Below are positions 7,059-14,263 of a stretch of DNA of 14,756 nucleotides, piece after piece (the first letter of the stretch is position 1; each line of letters starts with the position of its first letter). The position numbers were made by a program, and so were the translations under genes. The DNA comes from Comamonadaceae bacterium. Its GTDB lineage: Bacteria > Pseudomonadota > Gammaproteobacteria > Burkholderiales > Burkholderiaceae_C. The stretch lies in contig CANGML010000019.1 in the NCBI GenBank assembly GCA_947454585.1, forward strand, positions 1-14,756, in the 5' to 3' direction. The notes below the pieces were generated by a model, which did not search any database, was not told the origin of the DNA, and saw only the letters and a list, made by a program, of their open reading frames with translations.

Positions 7059-8387
7059 TCATGTTTCTTTTAGCCGCAAATGGATGTGTTGAATCGTTCG
7101 CCAGGAAAAGAACAGCACCACTGGGGTGCAAAACCCAGCCAGCAATTCCGGATTGATGTTTAGCCCATAGGATTTCATGGCTTTACCTACAAACAACGCG
7201 AGGCTGACTACATAGTAAGTAATCGCGGCAATGGACAAGCCTTCCACGGTGGCTTGAAGTTTGAGTTGCAGTTCTTGCCCGCGCGTGAGTTTTTCTAACA
7301 GTTGACGGTTGTGCGCTTCGGCGGCGATTTCGACCCGCGTTCGTAGCAGTGCACTGGCTCTGCCTATCCGTTCGGCCAAGGCTGACAATCTGACAGAGGT
7401 GGCTTTGACCGTGGCAATAGCGGGCGCTAGACGCCTTTGCATGAACTCCCCCACGGTTTGCATGCCAGACAGAGGCTGTTCGCGCATTTCGGATATGCGT
7501 TCGCGAACTATCGCGTCATATGCCAAGGTCGCTGAGAAGCGGTAACTGTGCTCGGCCGTGATGCTTTCAACTTGCGCCGCCAACGTGGCCAAGTCATTCA
7601 TCAAGACTTCATCACTGTCATCTTGTTTTTCAAGTCGATTGGTAATTTCTACCAACTTCACCTCGGTATCCCTGAGCTTGACGGCCAGTTGTTTGGCCAC
7701 AGGCAAGCTCAGCAAAGACATGATGCGGTAAGTCTCTAATTCCAGCAGTCGTTGTGCAATGCGTCCTGCACGATTTTCGGACGTTTCAGAAGCCGTGAGT
7801 ACCAAGATTCGCTCGAACCCATTCGGCCCAATTTGCAAGTTGGTCATCAGTTGGGAGTGCGATTCGCTGCCAGCGGTCCGGCCCATTTTTGAACCAATCA
7901 GCGTGCCGCTTCCCAGCCATTGCTTGCCTTTGTAAAACGCATCCGGATCGTCGACGCCTTCATTCAAGATTCCCAAGTGAATGGCGGTGATGGTTTTTCC
8001 AGGGATGCGCTTGAGCCATTCGCTGCCTGTTGCCGCATGTTCGCCCAGCTCTGGCAGCTCGCTTCCCCATAGGGCATGGGCGGGCAGGGGTTGAACAATG
8101 GTGTAACGGGTGAACTCTGAATGCCTTTCCCAGATCACCTTGTAGTCGTTGCATTGAAGTTGTAAAAAATTCCCCTTCATCTGCTCGAGTTCCAAGGATT
8201 GGGTTTGTGGCAATCGTTGGAGGTGTTCGAACTCTTCAGCAGTTGACACGTTTGAATTCAGGACCGCCACATAAACCACCAAGGCAGGCAATTTAAAAGT
8301 CGCTGAGGGGCGGGTGTGAATCTCGTGATGTAGCAAGAGGCGCTGTGCGTCGTTGACAGGCAAATGCATGGGTAGTGGCTCATTCAT
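7059..8387 (-). CDS. DUF3422 family membrane-anchored protein
   Basis: A 442-residue protein of the DUF3422 family, common in alpha- and betaproteobacteria and without an assigned function. Family hallmarks are the N-terminal LHHEIHTRPSATF (~19-31), the middle RIAQRLLELETYRIMSLLSL, and VEGLSIAAITYYVVSLALF near the C-terminus. The central part (~225-370) is rich in charged and helical heptad-like sequence and may form coiled coil. Two membrane segments lie at ~385-402 and ~415-432, so the bulk of the protein is probably cytoplasmic and anchored by its C-terminus. I chose the ATG at 8385-8387 because a GGGAG ribosome site lies 6 bases before it and the family homology starts there; upstream in-frame codons would run into the operator region. 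It is divergent from crtE and shares its 132-base upstream region with it, including two PpsR-type boxes, so it could be coregulated with pigment genes. That is inference. Confidence 0.9.
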   Translation of the reverse strand: MNEPLPMHLPVNDAQRLLLHHEIHTRPSATFKLPALVVYVAVLNSNVSTAEEFEHLQRLPQTQSLELEQMKGNFLQLQCNDYKVIWERHSEFTRYTIVQPLPAHALWGSELPELGEHAATGSEWLKRIPGKTITAIHLGILNEGVDDPDAFYKGKQWLGSGTLIGSKMGRTAGSESHSQLMTNLQIGPNGFERILVLTASETSENRAGRIAQRLLELETYRIMSLLSLPVAKQLAVKLRDTEVKLVEITNRLEKQDDSDEVLMNDLATLAAQVESITAEHSYRFSATLAYDAIVRERISEMREQPLSGMQTVGEFMQRRLAPAIATVKATSVRLSALAERIGRASALLRTRVEIAAEAHNRQLLEKLTRGQELQLKLQATVEGLSIAAITYYVVSLALFVGKAMKSYGLNINPELLAGFCTPVVLFFSWRTIQHIHLRLKET

Positions 8388-8393
8388 AGGTTT

Positions 8394-8398
8394 CTCCC
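8394..8398 (-). promoter_or_regulatory. Ribosome binding site for the DUF3422 gene
   Basis: GGGAG on the minus strand, 6 bases before the ATG at 8387. It supports this start over in-frame codons reaching to 8486, which would place coding sequence over the crtE operators. Confidence 0.6.
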
Positions 8399-8428
8399 AC
8401 AAGTCTGACAAACCGAATCCAAAGGAAG

Positions 8429-8446
8429 TGTCAATATGCATTGACA
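8429..8446. promoter_or_regulatory. PpsR/CrtJ-type operator 1 upstream of crtE
   Basis: TGTCAATATGCATTGACA fits TGT-N12-ACA and is a perfect 7-bp dyad (TGTCAAT-ATGC-ATTGACA). PpsR/CrtJ is the established redox- and light-responsive repressor of bch, crt and puc genes in purple bacteria. The right half supplies the TTGACA -35 of the crtE promoter. The left half gives a TTGACA on the minus strand, facing the DUF3422 gene, but without a good -10. Confidence 0.82.
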
Positions 8447-8468
8447 ATAGCATATGTAATGCTATATT
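8441..8468 (+). promoter_or_regulatory. Sigma70-like promoter of the crtEF(-bchCXYZ) operon
   Basis: TTGACA (8441-8446), 16-base spacer, TATATT (8463-8468). The -35 lies in operator 1 and the -10 in operator 2, so bound repressor would cover the promoter. Transcription should begin near 8475, giving a leader of about 45 bases before the crtE ATG. Confidence 0.72.
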
Positions 8469-8472
8469 TACA
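8455..8472. promoter_or_regulatory. PpsR/CrtJ-type operator 2 upstream of crtE
   Basis: TGTAATGCTATATTTACA fits TGT-N12-ACA. It lies 8 bp after operator 1, the spacing known for cooperative CrtJ binding at the Rhodobacter capsulatus bchC promoter. It covers the -10 element of the crtE promoter. Confidence 0.78.
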
Positions 8473-8506
8473 ACTCGAGGTGTCATTGCATCTTGACTAA
8501 TTCCTG

Positions 8507-8515
8507 AAAAGGGGG
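8507..8515 (+). promoter_or_regulatory. Ribosome binding site of crtE
   Basis: AAAAGGGGG ends 4 bases before the crtE ATG at 8520; it is the only strong purine tract in the leader and confirms this start. Confidence 0.55.
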
Positions 8516-8519
8516 CGTT

Positions 8520-9467
8520 ATGAGTCTATTAATGCGTGCCGAAGCGGCGCTCAAATCAAATTTTGAAGCCTCCACCGGCTTGGGTGCGCCCCCTCGATTG
8601 CAGGCAGCGATGCATCACGCGGTGTTTTCAGGGGGCGCCAGAATTCGCCCGCAACTCTGTTTGGCCGTGGCCACGGCGTGTGGAGACGATGCACCTGAAC
8701 TGACCAATGCAGCAGCTGTCGCCCTGGAATTGATGCACTGTGCGTCCTTGGTGCATGACGACATGCCGGCGTTTGACAACGCCGATTTCCGCAGGGGCGT
8801 GCCCACGGTTCATAAAGCTTTCAGCGAGCCCTTGGCTTTGTTGGCCGGTGATGGCTTGATCGTCATGGCTTACCAAGTGTTGATCAACGCGGGCCGTCAT
8901 CACCCCAAGCGAGCGATGGCACTCATGGACAACCTGTCACAAGGCGTGGGTTTACCCAATGGCATTGTGGCGGGCCAGGCTTGGGAGTGCGAAACCGCTG
9001 CAGATTTGGCGCACTACCAGCGATCAAAAACAGGGGCCTTGTTTGTTTCGGCCACGTGTGCTGGCGCCATCGCCAGTGGCCAATCGCCAAAGCCTTGGGC
9101 TGCCTTGGGCGCTTTCTTGGGCGAGGCGTACCAAGTCGCCGATGACATTCGTGACGTGCTGGGCGACATTGCCATGTTGGGCAAACCCGTGGGCCAAGAC
9201 AAACTGAATGAGCGTCCCAGCTCCGCCCAAGCGATGGGTTTAGAGGGGGCGATCCAGCATTTCGATTCCCTCATTGAGCAAGCGGGCCATGCCATTCCAG
9301 ACTGTGCATGCAGAGCGATGCTGATGCAGTTGGTCCTGCTGGAGTCCCAACGCTTGGTGCCCAAATCGATGTGTGACGACTACCGCAACCGCGTTGCCAG
9401 CGTCAAGTCACCCAAGACAAAGACGCCACGACTGCGTGCGCCACGCCAACAGCAAATCATTCAATGA
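8520..9467 (+). CDS. crtE: Geranylgeranyl diphosphate synthase
   Basis: A 315-residue class I trans-prenyltransferase. It condenses isopentenyl diphosphate with an allylic diphosphate to give geranylgeranyl diphosphate, precursor of phytoene and of the bacteriochlorophyll tail. The first aspartate-rich motif is DDMPAFD (80-86) followed by RRG at 91-93. The second is DDIRD (208-212). Gly-Gly-Ala-Arg-Ile-Arg-Pro near 38-44 binds the diphosphate, and Lys170-Thr171 match the conserved KT. After GKPVGQD the sequence reads NERPS rather than the KPTYP-like motif of IspA, as expected for phototroph CrtE. A basic, proline-containing tail (~290-315) is longer than I expect for the family. The ATG at 8520 has a strong ribosome site. 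The stop overlaps the crtF start as ATGA, indicating coupling. Regulation is probably by PpsR at the paired boxes upstream. Confidence 0.95.
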   Translation: MSLLMRAEAALKSNFEASTGLGAPPRLQAAMHHAVFSGGARIRPQLCLAVATACGDDAPELTNAAAVALELMHCASLVHDDMPAFDNADFRRGVPTVHKAFSEPLALLAGDGLIVMAYQVLINAGRHHPKRAMALMDNLSQGVGLPNGIVAGQAWECETAADLAHYQRSKTGALFVSATCAGAIASGQSPKPWAALGAFLGEAYQVADDIRDVLGDIAMLGKPVGQDKLNERPSSAQAMGLEGAIQHFDSLIEQAGHAIPDCACRAMLMQLVLLESQRLVPKSMCDDYRNRVASVKSPKTKTPRLRAPRQQQIIQ

Positions 9468-10651
9468 GTCACCCTATGAACGTCGCGAGTTCCCCCCATG
9501 CGCTGATGAAGGTCAATTCCTGGCACAACCAGTTGCTGCAGTGGTTGGAGCGCCTCTATGCCAGCCCAAAGTTGTACCAATGGTCCTTGAGCAATCCCTT
9601 CACGCGCTGGATCACCAAACGTCGGACACAGCAAATTTTCGACCTGATGTCGGGCTTCGTTTACTCGCAAGTCCTGCTCGGTTGTGTCCGTTTGGACCTG
9701 TTCAAGATGCTCTACCAACGGCCGCTTGACCTGTCGCAAATTTCTGCGCAAACAAACTTGCCAGAGCCCGCCTTGCAGCGTTTGCTGCTGTCGGCGGTTT
9801 CTTTGGGTCTGTTGGAGCATCGCAGCCACGAGAGATTTGGTTTGGGGGCTTTGGGTGTGCCGATGGCGATGCATCCAGGTATTGGTGCGATGGTGGAGCA
9901 CAACCATTTGCTCTACCAAGACATACAAGACCCCCTGGCGTTTTTAAACAACGCGTGGCGTGGTGGCATGGCCGACTATTGGCCCTACGCACATGACGAG
10001 CAAGCGGCTGATCGTGCGGCCCAAGAGAAGTTCAGTCGCTACTCGGATTTGATGGCCTCTTCGCAAGGGTTTGTCGTCCAAGAAATTCTGAGCGCCTACT
10101 ATTTTGACGATCACCGCTGCGTGTTGGATGTCGGTGCAGGTAAGGGGCGTTTTGCCAGTGAGTTGGCCTTGCATGCCAAGCATTTGCAATTGAAATTGTT
10201 TGATTTACCGCCTGTGCTTGAGTTGGCCAAAGCCAATTTTCAAAGCAAAGGTTTGCTCGATCGAATGACGGCATGCCCCGGTAATTTCTTGCATGACGCC
10301 TTACCCCAAGGGGCTGATTTGGTCACCTTGGTTCGTGTGGCGCACGACCACCCCGATGAGGTGGTTCAACAGCTGCTTCAAAAAATACATGACGCATTGC
10401 CCGTGGGCGGCACTTTGCTGTTGGCTGAGCCTATGGCGCAAAGCCCCTCTCGCGGGGGCGATGTGGCGACGCAAACCGATACCTACTTTCATTTTTATTT
10501 GCTGGCCATGGGGGCAGGTCGTCTGAGGACTCCTGAAGAGTTGATGCAGATGATGGGCCGTGCAGGTTTTAGCAACATTGAGCAGGTGCCCAACCGCATG
10601 CCCATCCATGCCCAAATTATTTTGGGCCGCAAGCATCAGTGTTTGCCCTAG
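9464..10651 (+). CDS. crtF: Demethylspheroidene (acyclic hydroxycarotenoid) O-methyltransferase
   Basis: A 395-residue SAM-dependent methyltransferase of the plant-OMT/CrtF type. CrtF methylates the tertiary C1 hydroxyl of carotenoids such as demethylspheroidene in the spheroidene and spirilloxanthin pathways. The N-terminal ~1-150 is a helical dimerisation region with a winged-helix-like part (LSQISAQTNLPEPALQRLLL at 90-109). The SAM site is LDVGAGKGRFASELA (221-235), with acidic LFDLPPVLELA following. RVAHDH (~291-296) lies where related enzymes carry their catalytic His, and GGTLLLAEP (315-323) closes the fold. The start at 9464 overlaps the crtE stop (ATGA); an ATG at 9476 is possible. 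Position between crtE and bchC is the classical crtEF-bchCXYZ order, supporting the CrtF call over a generic O-methyltransferase. No terminator is seen after it, so read-through into bchC is likely. Confidence 0.93.
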   Translation: MSHPMNVASSPHALMKVNSWHNQLLQWLERLYASPKLYQWSLSNPFTRWITKRRTQQIFDLMSGFVYSQVLLGCVRLDLFKMLYQRPLDLSQISAQTNLPEPALQRLLLSAVSLGLLEHRSHERFGLGALGVPMAMHPGIGAMVEHNHLLYQDIQDPLAFLNNAWRGGMADYWPYAHDEQAADRAAQEKFSRYSDLMASSQGFVVQEILSAYYFDDHRCVLDVGAGKGRFASELALHAKHLQLKLFDLPPVLELAKANFQSKGLLDRMTACPGNFLHDALPQGADLVTLVRVAHDHPDEVVQQLLQKIHDALPVGGTLLLAEPMAQSPSRGGDVATQTDTYFHFYLLAMGAGRLRTPEELMQMMGRAGFSNIEQVPNRMPIHAQIILGRKHQCLP

Positions 10652-10665
10652 TTTGCGAAATAAAG

Positions 10666-10683
10666 TGTAAATCAAGCTTGACG
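10666..10683. promoter_or_regulatory. PpsR/CrtJ-type operator 1 upstream of bchC (one mismatch)
   Basis: TGTAAATCAAGCTTGACG is TGT-N12-ACG, one base off the TGT-N12-ACA consensus, in the 61-base gap between crtF and bchC. Its right end gives the TTGACG -35. Sequence around it is rich in dyads (TCAAGCTTGA at 10672-10681; TTGAC-GCAT-GTCAA at 10678-10691). Confidence 0.65.
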
Positions 10684-10705
10684 CATGTCAATGTAAGGTT
10701 AAAAA
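10678..10705 (+). promoter_or_regulatory. Internal sigma70-like promoter for bchCXYZ
   Basis: TTGACG (10678-10683), 16-base spacer, TAAAAA (10700-10705). The match is weaker than at crtE, but spacing and position relative to the two operators are identical. The -10 ends 7 bases before the bchC ATG, so the transcript would start at or beside the ATG. Confidence 0.55.
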
Positions 10706-10709
10706 TACA
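10692..10709. promoter_or_regulatory. PpsR/CrtJ-type operator 2 upstream of bchC
   Basis: TGTAAGGTTAAAAATACA fits TGT-N12-ACA exactly and lies 8 bp after operator 1. It covers the -10 and ends 3 bases before the bchC ATG. Confidence 0.68.
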
Positions 10710-10712
10710 GTC

Positions 10713-11666
10713 ATGAAATCTACAGCCGTTGTTTTTGATAGACCCAAGCAGTTGTCTTTGCAGGCGCTAGAGCTGCCAGAAGTCAAAGCCGGTCAATTGG
10801 AAGTGGCTGTGCAGTACAGCGGTATCAGTACCGGCGCTGAACGCATGCTGTGGGATGGCAGTCTGTCAACTGCCCCAGGGATGGACTATCCCTTGGTGCC
10901 AGGTTTCGAAAGTTTTGGACAAGTGGTCAAGGCGCATCAAGGCTCCCAAGTCAAAGAAGGTGACAGGGTGTTCGTGCCGGGCGCCAATTGCTTCTCCGGC
11001 GTGAAAAGTATGCATGGCGGTGCTGCCTCCCGTTTGGTGGTGTCTGACCAGTTGGTGTTGCCGGTGTCGGATCAACTGGGTGTCGATGCCGTGTTGCTGG
11101 CACTTGCCGCCACGGCGTACCACGCCGTGTCAGGGGGTGGCACACATGCGCCATTCACGCCCCCTGATCTGATCATCGGTCATGGCGTGATGGGTCGACT
11201 ACTGGCGCGTCTCACCATTGCCGCTGGCTACCCCGCCCCCACGGTGTGGGAGACGCAAGCGCAAGTTGCGCAAGGTGCTCAAGGCTACTCAGTGATTCGT
11301 CCCGAGGACGATCCCCGCACAGACTACCAAGCGATTTATGACGTGAATGGTGACGCCTGTGATTTGGACCTGTGGATCCAACGCCTTCGTCCTGGTGGCG
11401 AACTTGTGTTGGCAGGTTTTTACAAAGACGGCCTTCAGTTTTCATACCCAAGTGCCTTCAATCGGGAGGCGCGAATTCGCGTCGCCGCCGAATGGAAACG
11501 CAGTGATTTGTTGGCGGTGAATCAACTGGTCAACAACGGGCAACTCTCACTCAAAGGCTTGGTCACGCATGTGCAAGCCTTTCATTCTGCCAACGCTGCC
11601 TATGCCACAGCGTTTGGTGATGTGTCTTGTCTCAAGATGGTTCTGGACTGGAGCGCTCACGCATGA
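10713..11666 (+). CDS. bchC: 3-hydroxyethyl bacteriochlorophyllide a dehydrogenase (superoperon copy)
   Basis: A 317-residue BchC of the medium-chain dehydrogenase superfamily. It oxidises the C3 1-hydroxyethyl group to acetyl, completing the bacteriochlorophyllide a macrocycle together with chlorophyllide oxidoreductase and BchF. Diagnostic stretches are SGISTGAERMLWDG (~36-49), YPLVPGFES, GGAASRLVV, VLLALAATAYHA, the nucleotide-binding DLIIGHGVMGRLLARL and GGELVLAGFYKDG. It lies in the classical crtF-bchC-bchX order. The ATG at 10713 is fixed by alignment with the copy at 5031-5981. No proper ribosome site precedes it (AAGG is 14 bases away), which fits leaderless translation from the predicted promoter or coupling from crtF. 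The stop overlaps bchX as ATGA. Some positions, such as GAERMLWDGS and FESFG, look less like the usual BchC consensus than those of the other copy; this is from memory of the family. Confidence 0.95.
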   Translation: MKSTAVVFDRPKQLSLQALELPEVKAGQLEVAVQYSGISTGAERMLWDGSLSTAPGMDYPLVPGFESFGQVVKAHQGSQVKEGDRVFVPGANCFSGVKSMHGGAASRLVVSDQLVLPVSDQLGVDAVLLALAATAYHAVSGGGTHAPFTPPDLIIGHGVMGRLLARLTIAAGYPAPTVWETQAQVAQGAQGYSVIRPEDDPRTDYQAIYDVNGDACDLDLWIQRLRPGGELVLAGFYKDGLQFSYPSAFNREARIRVAAEWKRSDLLAVNQLVNNGQLSLKGLVTHVQAFHSANAAYATAFGDVSCLKMVLDWSAHA

Positions 11667-12673
11667 AAAATCAAACTGCATCCAACGAACAAACGATCCA
11701 ATTTGTGGATCGTCTGCGCCAAGAGGCGGCTCTGCCGACGCAGGCTGTCAGTGCGCAAGAGGTCACCAAAGAAACGCAAATCATCGCCATTTATGGCAAG
11801 GGTGGCATTGGTAAAAGTTTCACGTTGGCCAACCTCAGTTACATGATGGCGCAGCAAGGCAAAAAAGTGTTGCTGATTGGCTGCGACCCGAAAAGTGACA
11901 CCACGAGTTTGTTGTTTGGTGGTCGTGCATGTCCCACCATCATTGAGACCTCGTCCAAGAAAAAATTGGCCGGCGAAGCGGTCTCCATCGGTGACGTTTG
12001 CTTCAAGCGCGATGGCGTGTATGCCATGGAGTTGGGTGGGCCAGAGGTTGGCCGCGGTTGCGGTGGACGCGGCATCATCCACGGCTTTGAGTTGCTGGAA
12101 AAACTAGGTTTCCATGAGTGGGGCTTTGACTACGTCTTGCTCGACTTCTTAGGCGACGTGGTGTGCGGCGGCTTTGGACTCCCCATCGCCCGAGACATGT
12201 GTCAAAAAGTGATTGTGGTGGCCAGCAACGATTTGCAGTCCCTGTATGTGGCCAACAACGTTTGCTCAGCGGTTGAATATTTCCGCAAGCTGGGCGGCAA
12301 CGTCGGCGTCGCTGGCATGGTGATCAACCGCGACGATGGCACCGGCGAGGCGGCAAATTTTGCGACCAAGGTGGGCATTCCTGTCTTGTCCACCATCCCC
12401 GCCAATGAAGACATTCGCAGAAAGAGCGCGAGCTACGAAATCATTGGTCGCCCAGATTCGGTGTGGGGCCCCATGTTTGCCGAGCTGGCAGAAAACGTCG
12501 CCACATCGGTGCCGATTCGCCCCAACCCCATGACGCAAGACCAGTTGCTGGGCTTGTTCTCTGCCTCCGCAGTGGGCCGCGATGTGGTGCTGGAGCCCGC
12601 CACCCAATTTGACATGTGCGGCAAAACAGACACCAGCAAGCCGACGCTTGAAGTGGTTTACGACGAAGTCTGA
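11663..12673 (+). CDS. bchX: Chlorophyllide a oxidoreductase iron protein subunit BchX
   Basis: A 336-residue NifH/BchL-like ATPase, the electron-donating L-type subunit of chlorophyllide oxidoreductase. With ATP it passes electrons from its 4Fe-4S cluster to BchYZ, which reduce the C7=C8 bond of the chlorin ring. The P-loop GKGGIGKS is at 45-52. CDPKSDTT (~74-81) is the switch I region. The two cluster cysteines, each shared across the homodimer, are Cys133 (GRGCGGRG) and Cys168 (VVCGGFG). The N-terminal ~38 residues and the C-terminal extension (AVGRDVVLEPATQFDMCG onwards) set it apart from BchL and NifH. I chose the ATG at 11663, which overlaps the bchC stop (ATGA); an earlier frame start at 11627 lies inside bchC. 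bchY follows after 21 bases. Confidence 0.97.
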   Translation: MKNQTASNEQTIQFVDRLRQEAALPTQAVSAQEVTKETQIIAIYGKGGIGKSFTLANLSYMMAQQGKKVLLIGCDPKSDTTSLLFGGRACPTIIETSSKKKLAGEAVSIGDVCFKRDGVYAMELGGPEVGRGCGGRGIIHGFELLEKLGFHEWGFDYVLLDFLGDVVCGGFGLPIARDMCQKVIVVASNDLQSLYVANNVCSAVEYFRKLGGNVGVAGMVINRDDGTGEAANFATKVGIPVLSTIPANEDIRRKSASYEIIGRPDSVWGPMFAELAENVATSVPIRPNPMTQDQLLGLFSASAVGRDVVLEPATQFDMCGKTDTSKPTLEVVYDEV

Positions 12674-12694
12674 GAACCCAGCAAGTAGCCCATC

Positions 12695-14263
12695 ATGACC
12701 AAAACCATTCCTATCATTCCTGCGACTGACAAAGCGCCCCAGGGCATGAGCACCGCGATCGAGGGTGATGGCATGGGCTGTCATGCGGGCGGTGAAAAAA
12801 TGTTGGCGGCGGCCAAGGCGTCGGGCAAGTCAGAGGTGTTGGCGCAATATGCCAAGGACTATCCGGTGGACCCCCAAGCAGGGCCGCATGACCAACCTCA
12901 GAGCATGTGTCCGGCGTTTGGCTCTCTGCGCGTGGGTCTGCGCATGCGACGCACCGCCACCATTTTGTCGGGCTCTGCGTGCTGCGTGTACGGCTTGACC
13001 TTCACCTCCCACTTCTATGGCGCTAGGCGCAGTGTGGGCTATGTGCCATTCAACTCAGAGTCCTTGGTCACGGGCAAGTTGTTTGAAGACATCCGTGAGT
13101 CGGTTTACGACCAAGCCGATCCCGAGAAATACGACGCCATCGTGATCATCAATTTGTGTGTGCCGACGGCCAGTGGCGTGCCCTTGCAGTTGCTGCCCAA
13201 AGAGATCAACGGCGTTCGCATCATTGGCATCGATGTGCCAGGTTTTGGCGTGCCTACGCATGCAGAAGCCAAAGATGTGTTGGCAGGGGCGATGCTGAAG
13301 TACGCACGCGAAGAAATTTTGGCAGGTCCCGTTCAAGCACCGCGTACCGGTCGTTCGGACAAACCCACCATCACCATGGTGGGTGAAATGTTCCCCGCCG
13401 ACCCCATCATCATCGGGCGCATGTTGGAGCCCATGGGGCTTGCAGCAGGCCCTGTGGTGCCCACACGTGAGTGGCGAGAGCTGTACGCCGCGCTCGACTG
13501 TGCGGCGGTTGCCGCAATCCATCCTTTTTACACGGCCAGCATTCGCGAGTTTGAAGCGGCGGGCCGTCCCATTGTGGGTTCAGCCCCCGTGGGTCACGAT
13601 GGCACAGAGGCCTGGTTGCAAGCCATTGGCAATGCCGCCAATGTGCCGCAAGCGCAAATTGACATGGTGAAAAACATCATGCTGCCAGCCATCAAAGGTG
13701 GTTTGGCCAAGTCACCTATCAAAGGTCGTATCACCCTCAGTGGCTATGAAGGCTCTGAGTTGTTGGTGGCGCGTTTACTGGTGGAGAGTGGTGCTGACCT
13801 GCGCTACGTGGGCACAGCTTGCCCGAAGACGCCCTGGAGCGCCCCCGACTGTGAGTGGTTGCAAGCCCGCGGTGTGCATGTTCAGTACCGCGCATCCCTG
13901 GAACAAGATTTAGCGGCCATCCATGAATGGCAGCCTGATTTGGCGATTGGGACCACCCCAGTGGTGCAAGCCGCCAAAGAGCTCAGCATTCCAAGCCTGT
14001 ACTTCACCAATCTGATTTCTGCGCGGCCCTTGATGGGGCCCGCCGGCGCCGGTTCACTCGCCCAAGTGATCAATGGTGCGATTGCCAACAAGTCACGCTT
14101 TGATGAAATGAAAGCCTTCTTTGGTGATGCAGGTTCTGGTCATGCGGCCGGTGTTTGGGAGACTTCGCACGGCGTGCCACAAAACAGGCCTGAGTTCGAA
14201 GCCGAGACACGCCGACAACTGGAGAAGCAAGCCAAGAAACGTAAAGCGGAGGCCATGATCTGA
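12695..14263 (+). CDS. bchY: Chlorophyllide a oxidoreductase subunit BchY
   Basis: A 522-residue subunit of the catalytic BchYZ heterotetramer, related to NifD/BchN. It binds the chlorophyllide substrate and helps hold the 4Fe-4S cluster. Recognisable stretches are [11 protein letters not shown] (~24-34), [17 protein letters not shown] (~70-86), [12 protein letters not shown] (~92-103), [11 protein letters not shown] (~153-163) and VGEMFPADP. Cys72, Cys97 and Cys155 have the spacing of the three BchY cluster ligands that I recall for Roseobacter COR (62, 87, 145), shifted by ten residues. The C-terminus is a charged tail ([16 protein letters not shown]). The ATG at 12695 has no strong ribosome site, so coupling to bchX is likely. 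The TGA shares a base with the bchZ ATG. Confidence 0.97.
   Translation: MTKTIPIIPATDKAPQGMSTAIEGDGMGCHAGGEKMLAAAKASGKSEVLAQYAKDYPVDPQAGPHDQPQSMCPAFGSLRVGLRMRRTATILSGSACCVYGLTFTSHFYGARRSVGYVPFNSESLVTGKLFEDIRESVYDQADPEKYDAIVIINLCVPTASGVPLQLLPKEINGVRIIGIDVPGFGVPTHAEAKDVLAGAMLKYAREEILAGPVQAPRTGRSDKPTITMVGEMFPADPIIIGRMLEPMGLAAGPVVPTREWRELYAALDCAAVAAIHPFYTASIREFEAAGRPIVGSAPVGHDGTEAWLQAIGNAANVPQAQIDMVKNIMLPAIKGGLAKSPIKGRITLSGYEGSELLVARLLVESGADLRYVGTACPKTPWSAPDCEWLQARGVHVQYRASLEQDLAAIHEWQPDLAIGTTPVVQAAKELSIPSLYFTNLISARPLMGPAGAGSLAQVINGAIANKSRFDEMKAFFGDAGSGHAAGVWETSHGVPQNRPEFEAETRRQLEKQAKKRKAEAMI

Noticed and set aside
8388..8428. Complete sigma70 promoter for the DUF3422 gene
   Set aside because: The minus-strand TTGACA at 8434-8429 is perfect, but no hexamer at 16-18 bases resembles a -10, so I did not list a promoter.
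9461..9928. 155-residue minus-strand frame opposite crtF
   Set aside because: Low-complexity Gln/His-rich product typical of the antisense of a GC-rich gene; crtF is certain on the other strand.
10672..10691. Terminator between crtF and bchC
   Set aside because: The overlapping dyads give only short stems and no T tract follows; they fit better as operator and promoter sequence.
12266..12784. 172-residue minus-strand frame opposite bchX/bchY
   Set aside because: It spans the junction of two certain genes and its product is not protein-like.
13055..13522. 155-residue minus-strand frame opposite bchY
   Set aside because: Shadow of a conserved gene; Cys/His-rich with no recognisable fold.
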